Below are positions 6,012 to 9,649 of a DNA stretch of 9,649 nt, in pieces. Made by a program: the position numbers and the translations under genes. Location: assembly GCA_021814355.1 (NCBI GenBank), contig JAKAIJ010000086.1, forward strand, positions 1 to 9,649, in the 5' to 3' direction. This DNA comes from Acidobacteriota bacterium (GTDB lineage Bacteria; Acidobacteriota; UBA4820; DSQY01). How positions within the stretch are numbered: the stretch's first letter is position 1; each line of letters begins with the position of its first letter. Under the pieces are notes generated by a model. That model did no database searches. It was not told the origin of the DNA and saw only the letters and a list, made by a program, of their open reading frames with translations.

Positions 6012-6470
6012 TCAGAGCAGCCGCCGGCGGGCGGCGAACTCCCGGAGTCTCTCCGCGTGGTCCTGTTCGGCCAACCCTGCCACGAGCCGCGCCACGGAGG
6101 GGCCGCACTCGGCGAGCCGGGTCTTCTGGTATCCCTCTCCCACCCCCACCTCCAGCTCAAGGGCCGTCCGAACGGCCTCCCCCAGGGTGGAGGGAACCGG
6201 CTTCGAGAGCTCGTCCTCGAGTCGCGCCGAGAGGAGCAGCAGCGCGTCGGAGCTCAGGGAGGCCGGAGAGATCTTCACGGTTCCGCTCCGGGCGACCACG
6301 GCCACGTAGCGCACGAGCGCCACGTGGGAAAGCTCCTCGTGGTGGAGCTGGCTGAAGAGGAGCTCGGCCTCCGCGTCCGCCGCGAAGGCGCCTCGGTAGC
6401 GGACGTAGAGGTCGGCCGCCATCGCCTCCACCGCCTCCGCCGACTTCAAGAGATCCAGCAACTCCCGCAT
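6012..6470 (-). CDS. Ferritin-like (rubrerythrin-type) four-helix diiron protein
   Basis: A 152-residue, almost wholly helical protein. Candidate iron ligands follow the ferritin-like diiron pattern: a Glu in helix 1 (E15 in AEAVEAMAADLY), E46xxH49 in HHEELSH, a Glu in helix 3 (E105, E107 or E112 in ELEVGVGEGY) and E135xxH138 in EQDHAERL. This Glu...ExxH...Glu...ExxH order is that of rubrerythrin/erythrin domains, which handle peroxide, oxygen or iron. There is no C-terminal rubredoxin-like Cys4 domain and no transmembrane segment. ATG at 6470-6468 is preceded by a GGGGGGAG site. It lies 76 bases after ubiD on the same strand. The exact reaction (peroxidase, iron storage or hydroxylase) cannot be told from sequence alone. 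Confidence 0.7.
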   Translation of the reverse strand: MRELLDLLKSAEAVEAMAADLYVRYRGAFAADAEAELLFSQLHHEELSHVALVRYVAVVARSGTVKISPASLSSDALLLLSARLEDELSKPVPSTLGEAVRTALELEVGVGEGYQKTRLAECGPSVARLVAGLAEQDHAERLREFAARRRLL

Positions 6471-6529
6471 GTCGCTCCCCCCGGACCGCTCCGGCCGCGG
6501 GCGGGCCCCCCCGGGGCGCCGCCTGCCGG

Positions 6530-6559
6530 AAAATCCGCCCGGCGAATCACCGCCCGGGC
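6530..6559 (-). terminator. Possible intrinsic terminator overlapping the ubiD stop
   Basis: On the minus strand GCCCGGGCG (6559-6551), inside the last UbiD codons, can pair with CGCCGGGC (6544-6537), just past the TGA, apart from one bulged base. GGATTTTCC follows. The T tract is short (four T), so termination would be partial and may act as attenuation between ubiD and the ferritin-like gene. Confidence 0.35.
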
Positions 6560-7998
6560 CGGAGCCTCTCCCAGATCTCCCCCATGCGCCTCTTGACGCC
6601 GGGGTCGTTCTCGATGACGCCGGGCCACTCGCGGGCGAAGCCTTCGCCGGGCCACTTCCGGGTGGCGTCCACGCCCAGTTTTCCGCCGTATCCCAGGTAC
6701 TGGCTGGCGTGGTCCAAAACGTCCATGGGGCCCCGCGCCAACTCCAGGTCCCGGCCCGGGTCTATGTGGTTGAGCACCTTCCAGGCCACCTCGCTGGGGT
6801 CGTGGAGGTTCACGTCCCTGTCCACGACGACGATGACCTTCGTGAACATCGCCTGGCCGAGGCCCCAGACCGCGTGCATGACTTTCCGGGCGTGGCCCGG
6901 ATACTGCTTGTCAATCGCGACGAGCATGAGGTTGTGGAACACCCCCTCGAAGGGCATGTGGAGGTCCACCACCTCGGGCATCTGGCGCTTCAGGATGGGC
7001 AGCGTGAGGCGCTCGATGGCGTGGCCCATGTAGCAGTCCTCCATGGGCGGCCGCCCCACGATGGTGTGGACGTAAAGGGGGTCTTTGCGGCGCGTCAGGC
7101 ACTCCACGTGAAAGACGGGATAGTCGTCCGCCAGGGAGTAGTAGCCCGTGTGGTCGCCGAAGGGGCCCTCGCGCCGGAGCTCCCCCGGGTCCACCCACCC
7201 CTCGAGGACGTACTCGGCGTTGGCGGGGACCTCCAGGTCCACCGTCTCGCACTTCACCATCTCCACCGCCTCCTTGCGGAGGAAGCCGGCCAGGAGCATC
7301 TCGTCCACGTCGTCGGGAAGCGGCATGGCGGCGCAGAAATAGGTCGCGGGGTCGGAGCCGATGGCGACGGCCACCTCGATCTTCTCGCCGCGGCGCTGGC
7401 GCTGGCGCGCGTGCTTGGCGCCGTGCTTGTGCACGTGCCAGTGCATCCCCGTGGTGGTGTCGTCGTAGACCTGCATCCGGTACATCCCGCAGTTGCGCTT
7501 GCCCGACTCGCGGTCCTTGGTGAAGACCATGGGGAGGGTGATGAAAGGGCCGCCGTCCTCGGGCCAGCAGGTGCAGACGGGGAGTTCCCGGAGAGAGAAC
7601 CGGCCCTTCCCGCAAATGACCTCCTTGCAGGGGCCGGACTTCACCGTTTTGGGAAGGAAAGAGGTCAGCTCGGCGAGCTGGGGCAGCATCTTGAGCTTGT
7701 CCAGGAGCCCCTGGGGCTGCTTGACGTCGAAGAAGGCGGCGACGCGCGCGTCGGCCTCGTCGTAGGAGGCCAGCCCCAGCGCCTTGAGCATCCTGCGATG
7801 GGTGCCCATCACGTTGCCGAGCACGGGCGCCGTGTGGCCCTTCACCCTCTCGAAGAGGACCGCCGGCCCGTCCTCCTTGACCGCGCGGTCGAGGAGCTCG
7901 GTCACCTCGAGGCGGGGGTCCACCTCCTCGCTCACGCGCAGGAGGTCCCTCTCTGTCTCGATCGCGTTCATGAAATCGCGCAGGTCGCGGTAGGCCAT
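6547..7998 (-). CDS. ubiD: UbiD-family prenylated-FMN-dependent decarboxylase
   Basis: A 483-residue member of the UbiD family, near the 497 residues of the E. coli enzyme that decarboxylates 3-polyprenyl-4-hydroxybenzoate in ubiquinone synthesis. Family features in order are LGNVMGTHRRM at 60-70, NCGMYRMQVYDD at 169-180 with the Arg of the cofactor site (R174), the His-rich GMHWHVHKHGAKH at 184-196, and EGPFGDHTGYYS at 277-288 with the catalytic Glu at 277. The prenylated FMN cofactor needs a UbiX-type flavin prenyltransferase, which is not in this window. ATG at 7998-7996 follows GGAGGAGAGGCG. A TGC-TACACT extended -10 element lies 25 bases upstream, divergent from the glycosyltransferase gene. 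UbiD homologues also act on aromatic acids and in menaquinone routes, so the substrate is inferred from family only. Confidence 0.93.
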   Translation of the reverse strand: MAYRDLRDFMNAIETERDLLRVSEEVDPRLEVTELLDRAVKEDGPAVLFERVKGHTAPVLGNVMGTHRRMLKALGLASYDEADARVAAFFDVKQPQGLLDKLKMLPQLAELTSFLPKTVKSGPCKEVICGKGRFSLRELPVCTCWPEDGGPFITLPMVFTKDRESGKRNCGMYRMQVYDDTTTGMHWHVHKHGAKHARQRQRRGEKIEVAVAIGSDPATYFCAAMPLPDDVDEMLLAGFLRKEAVEMVKCETVDLEVPANAEYVLEGWVDPGELRREGPFGDHTGYYSLADDYPVFHVECLTRRKDPLYVHTIVGRPPMEDCYMGHAIERLTLPILKRQMPEVVDLHMPFEGVFHNLMLVAIDKQYPGHARKVMHAVWGLGQAMFTKVIVVVDRDVNLHDPSEVAWKVLNHIDPGRDLELARGPMDVLDHASQYLGYGGKLGVDATRKWPGEGFAREWPGVIENDPGVKRRMGEIWERLRPGR

Positions 7999-8022
7999 CG
8001 CCTCTCCTCCGAACCAGGAGGG

Positions 8023-8031
8023 AGTGTAGCA
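8023..8031 (-). promoter_or_regulatory. Candidate extended -10 promoter of ubiD
   Basis: The minus strand has TGCTACACT, a TGn extension with four of six matches to TATAAT, 25 bases before the ubiD ATG. No clear -35 box is visible. The interval 7999-8167 has no gene and separates ubiD from the divergent glycosyltransferase gene. Confidence 0.4.
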
Positions 8032-8143
8032 CGCGGCCGGGGCGGCGGCCCGGGGGCGCGACCTTGCCCGGGGGCCGGCGATCGCGTGCGCTTACGCGGC
8101 TCCACTTGTCTCCAGTCCGCTCGTTCTGCCCCCGCGCCGCCTC

Positions 8144-8152
8144 TGCTACAAT
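8144..8152 (+). promoter_or_regulatory. Candidate extended -10 promoter of the glycosyltransferase gene
   Basis: TGCTACAAT on the plus strand is a TGn-extended -10 with five of six matches. The predicted start near 8159 would fall within the GGGGAGG ribosome-binding site at 8157-8163, so the 5' leader would be almost absent, or the true promoter lies further upstream. Confidence 0.4.
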
Positions 8153-8167
8153 GGGCGGGGAGGCCCG

Positions 8168-8956
8168 TTGGAAAAGGTCACGGCCATCATCCCGGCGGGA
8201 AACGAGGCGCACCAGATCGCCGACGCGGTCCGGTCGCTCCTCTGGGCCGACGAGGTGCTCGTCGTGGTGGACGCGGCGTCCACCGACGGGACCGCCGCGG
8301 CCGCCCGCGCCGTCCCCGACCCGAAGGTCCGGGTGGTGGTCCACGAGTACCGCTCCCCCGCCGCCCAGAAGAACTGGGCCATCCCCCGCTCCAACCACCC
8401 CTGGGTCTTCCTGCTGGACGCGGACGAGCGCCCCACGCCCGAGCTGGTGGCCGAGGTGCGGGCGCTGCTCGCGGAGGGCCCCCGCGCCGACGCCTACTGG
8501 ATCCGCCGCCGGAACATCTACTTCGGCCGCACGATGCGCTGGGGTGGGCTGGCCAGGGACCGGGTCGTCCGGCTCATCCGGAACACCTGCCGCTACCGGG
8601 AGGTCCAGGTCCACGAGGAGATTTCCCTCGCGGGGCTGCGGGTCGGGGAGGTGAAGGGCGCCTACCTCCTCCACGACACGGTGCGCGATTGGGAACAGTA
8701 CCAGCGCAAGAACGACCTCTACGCCCGCTGGGGCGCCGAGCAGCTCCATCGGGAGGGCGCGCGGGCCGGCCTCGGCTCCATCCTCCTGCGGCCCCTCCAC
8801 CGGTTCCTCAAGCAGTACCTCTTCCGTCTCGGCTTCCTGGACGGCGTTCCCGGGGCGCTGGTGGCGGGCGTCGCCGCCTACGGCGTTTTCCTCAAGTACG
8901 CGCGGCTCTGGAGCCTGTGCCACGGCTGGCCCCCCGAGAAGAGGCCTTCTCCGTAG
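8168..8956 (+). CDS. Family 2 glycosyltransferase, WaaE/KdtX-like
   Basis: A 262-residue GT-A-fold enzyme that transfers a sugar from a nucleotide-sugar donor at the cytoplasmic face, probably to lipopolysaccharide core or another envelope glycan. It starts with VTAIIPAGNEAHQIADAVRSL (donor-binding strand and helix). It continues with DAASTDGT at 35-42, QKNWAI at 67-72 and the metal-binding DADE at 84-87. GRTMRWGG, RVVRLIRN and VQVHEEI follow, as in the WaaE-like subgroup that adds heptose or glucose to inner core. The length suits that subgroup (about 250-260). A hydrophobic C-terminal part (residues ~205-245) may contact the membrane. The start is TTG at 8168 with GGGGAGG four bases upstream; no in-frame ATG or GTG gives a better fit. 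The gene is transcribed alone, divergent from ubiD and convergent with the barrel gene. Confidence 0.9.
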   Translation: MEKVTAIIPAGNEAHQIADAVRSLLWADEVLVVVDAASTDGTAAAARAVPDPKVRVVVHEYRSPAAQKNWAIPRSNHPWVFLLDADERPTPELVAEVRALLAEGPRADAYWIRRRNIYFGRTMRWGGLARDRVVRLIRNTCRYREVQVHEEISLAGLRVGEVKGAYLLHDTVRDWEQYQRKNDLYARWGAEQLHREGARAGLGSILLRPLHRFLKQYLFRLGFLDGVPGALVAGVAAYGVFLKYARLWSLCHGWPPEKRPSP

Positions 8957-9039
8957 CGAGCTCGCCGCGGAGCAGCGGGAGGGCGCAAGAGGGCGGCGCT
9001 ACAGGGAAGTCTCTCTCCGCGGCTCCCGGAAGAAGGGGT

Positions 9040-9063
9040 GGGGCGGGCCCGAAGGCCCGCCCC
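9040..9063. other. Perfect 10-bp stem-loop between convergent genes
   Basis: GGGGCGGGCC (9040-9049), loop CGAA, GGCCCGCCCC (9054-9063). It stands 83 bases after the glycosyltransferase stop and 72 bases past the barrel gene stop, where a bidirectional terminator would be expected. Neither side carries a T tract, so termination of the intrinsic type is not well supported. Confidence 0.4.
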
Positions 9064-9086
9064 GAGGGGTGGAAAAGGGGGATCGT

Positions 9087-9138
9087 GGCAGGCTGCTGAA
9101 AACTCTCCCAGCTACGTGAGCTTCTCAACAGCCTGCTA
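9087..9138. repeat. Palindromic repeat element, copy 2, at the 3' end of the barrel gene
   Basis: The left arm (9087-9105) begins GGCAGGCTGCTGAAAACTC and the right arm (9118-9138) ends CAACAGCCTGCTA. They pair with few mismatches and one gap, and match the arms of the copy at 2839-2891. On the minus strand the element begins with TAG directly after the barrel's final Phe codon and so provides the stop codon. The far border is TG rather than TA, so this copy is more decayed. Confidence 0.75.
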
Positions 9139-9649
9139 GAAGCGGTACCGCGCGAACAGGGTGGCCACCACGGCGTCGTAGCTCCCGTACTTCGCGTTCA
9201 TCAAGAACTGCGGGTGGATCTGGAACCGCGCCGTGTTCAGGTTGGCGTTATAGGGCCCGTAGTCGTTCCAGGCGTAATCGTCCAGGTGGAAGCTGTCGTA
9301 GAGCAAGCGGGCGCCGAGGCCCCAGTGGTCGTTGAGCGCATAGGTGAACTTGCCCTCCACGAGGTGGCTCCGGTCCAGGGTGTCGGGGAAAACGAAGGCC
9401 TGGGCGTTGTCCACGAGGATCCCGGCGACGTTGGAGTCGCTGCGCGTGCCGCGCCCCTGCTGGTACGCGTAATAGAACTCGAGCGACGCCTTGCGGGGAA
9501 CGAGGTCCACGGTGAAGCCGATGGAGGCCACGTCCACGGTGTCCTCGAGCGCTGAGAACCATGTGTTGCGCGTGTTGTAGCCCCCGGAGCCGTTGAGATC
9601 GGACTTGGAGAGGCTCTGGAGAAAGGTCGAGTTGCGGCTGCGGGAACTG
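9136..9649 (-). CDS. Outer-membrane beta-barrel protein, MtrB/PioB-like (C-terminal part)
   Basis: The frame is open to the right edge (170 residues seen), and the N-terminus and signal peptide lie outside. The sequence alternates polar and hydrophobic residues in amphipathic strands separated by polar turns, and ends in ARYRF, the C-terminal Phe typical of barrels recognised by the BAM machinery. Strands such as VDVASIGFTVDLVPRKASL then EFYYAYQQGRGT recall the W...D..d..g.g..l.p.kl.l...Y.yS.g.G pattern of the MtrB/PioB family. In extracellular electron transfer those barrels hold a periplasmic multiheme cytochrome across the outer membrane. That assignment is by pattern only; no cytochrome gene is in view, and another barrel family is possible. 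An internal GTG at 9537 is not the start, because the frame continues upstream. The stop codon TAG comes from the palindromic repeat at 9087-9138. Confidence 0.65.
   Translation of the reverse strand, partial: SSRSRNSTFLQSLSKSDLNGSGGYNTRNTWFSALEDTVDVASIGFTVDLVPRKASLEFYYAYQQGRGTRSDSNVAGILVDNAQAFVFPDTLDRSHLVEGKFTYALNDHWGLGARLLYDSFHLDDYAWNDYGPYNANLNTARFQIHPQFLMNAKYGSYDAVVATLFARYRF

Noticed and set aside
6469..9099. Very long plus-strand open frame (876 codons) opposite ubiD and across the glycosyltransferase region
   Set aside because: It is antisense to ubiD and out of frame with the glycosyltransferase, both of which carry clear family motifs; the low-complexity His/Val/Glu/Gly composition is what a GC-rich antisense frame gives.
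1..9649. CRISPR array, prophage, toxin-antitoxin or defence cassette
   Set aside because: No regularly spaced direct repeats, no phage or transposase proteins and no small paired ORFs with recognisable motifs were seen.

Overview
This is a GC-rich bacterial chromosome segment, probably from an uncultured or environmental lineage. Three things suggest an Acidobacteriota-like or deltaproteobacterial-type genome: a secreted Ig/FN3-type protein ending in an EGPSGYDS-type module, a UbiD decarboxylase, and an MtrB/PioB-like outer-membrane barrel. This placement is inference; no marker in the window fixes the phylum. Most genes lie on the minus strand. Only the partial secreted protein at the left edge and a glycosyltransferase near the right end are on the plus strand.

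Layout. 1-658 (+): the 3' end of a secreted or surface protein with an Ig-like repeat and a C-terminal FN3-like module. 659-875: intergenic, with one copy of a dispersed repeat. 876-3214 (-): an HD-domain hydrolase of RelA/SpoT type, overlapping recJ by four bases (TTGA). 3253-3409 (-): tRNA-Ala(GGC) with encoded CCA, a consensus promoter and a downstream hairpin. 3410-3829: a 420-base stretch without a convincing gene but dense in inverted repeats. 3830-4957 (-): CorA-type magnesium transporter with an extended -10 promoter. 4984-5177: AT-richer gap with the second copy of the dispersed repeat. 5178-7998 (-): ubiD, a ferritin-like diiron protein and a SAM methyltransferase, in transcription order. 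7999-8167: a divergent promoter region. 8168-8956 (+): a WaaE-like family 2 glycosyltransferase. 9136-9649 (-): the 3' end of an outer-membrane beta-barrel gene resembling mtrB/pioB, running off the right edge.

The most unusual signals are non-coding. (1) A ~50 bp palindromic element occurs twice. One copy lies inside the HD gene, where it adds 17 residues without breaking the frame. The other abuts the barrel gene and supplies its stop codon. Both contact points fit insertion at a TA dinucleotide. (2) The gap between the tRNA promoter and corA holds a 19-base-pair bulged hairpin, a perfect 12-bp palindrome and a ~131-nt domain closed by a perfect 9-bp stem with another 9-bp stem inside. It could be an undescribed structured RNA or a nest of palindromic repeats. 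(3) A second repeat family shares an 18-mer and a hairpin motif between the 3' flanks of recJ and of the methyltransferase gene.

Functionally, the window is mostly housekeeping (DNA repair, stringent-response-like HD enzyme, tRNA, Mg2+ uptake, quinone-type decarboxylation) plus envelope functions (glycosyltransferase, barrel, secreted protein). No complete transposase, phage gene, CRISPR array or defence cassette was found.
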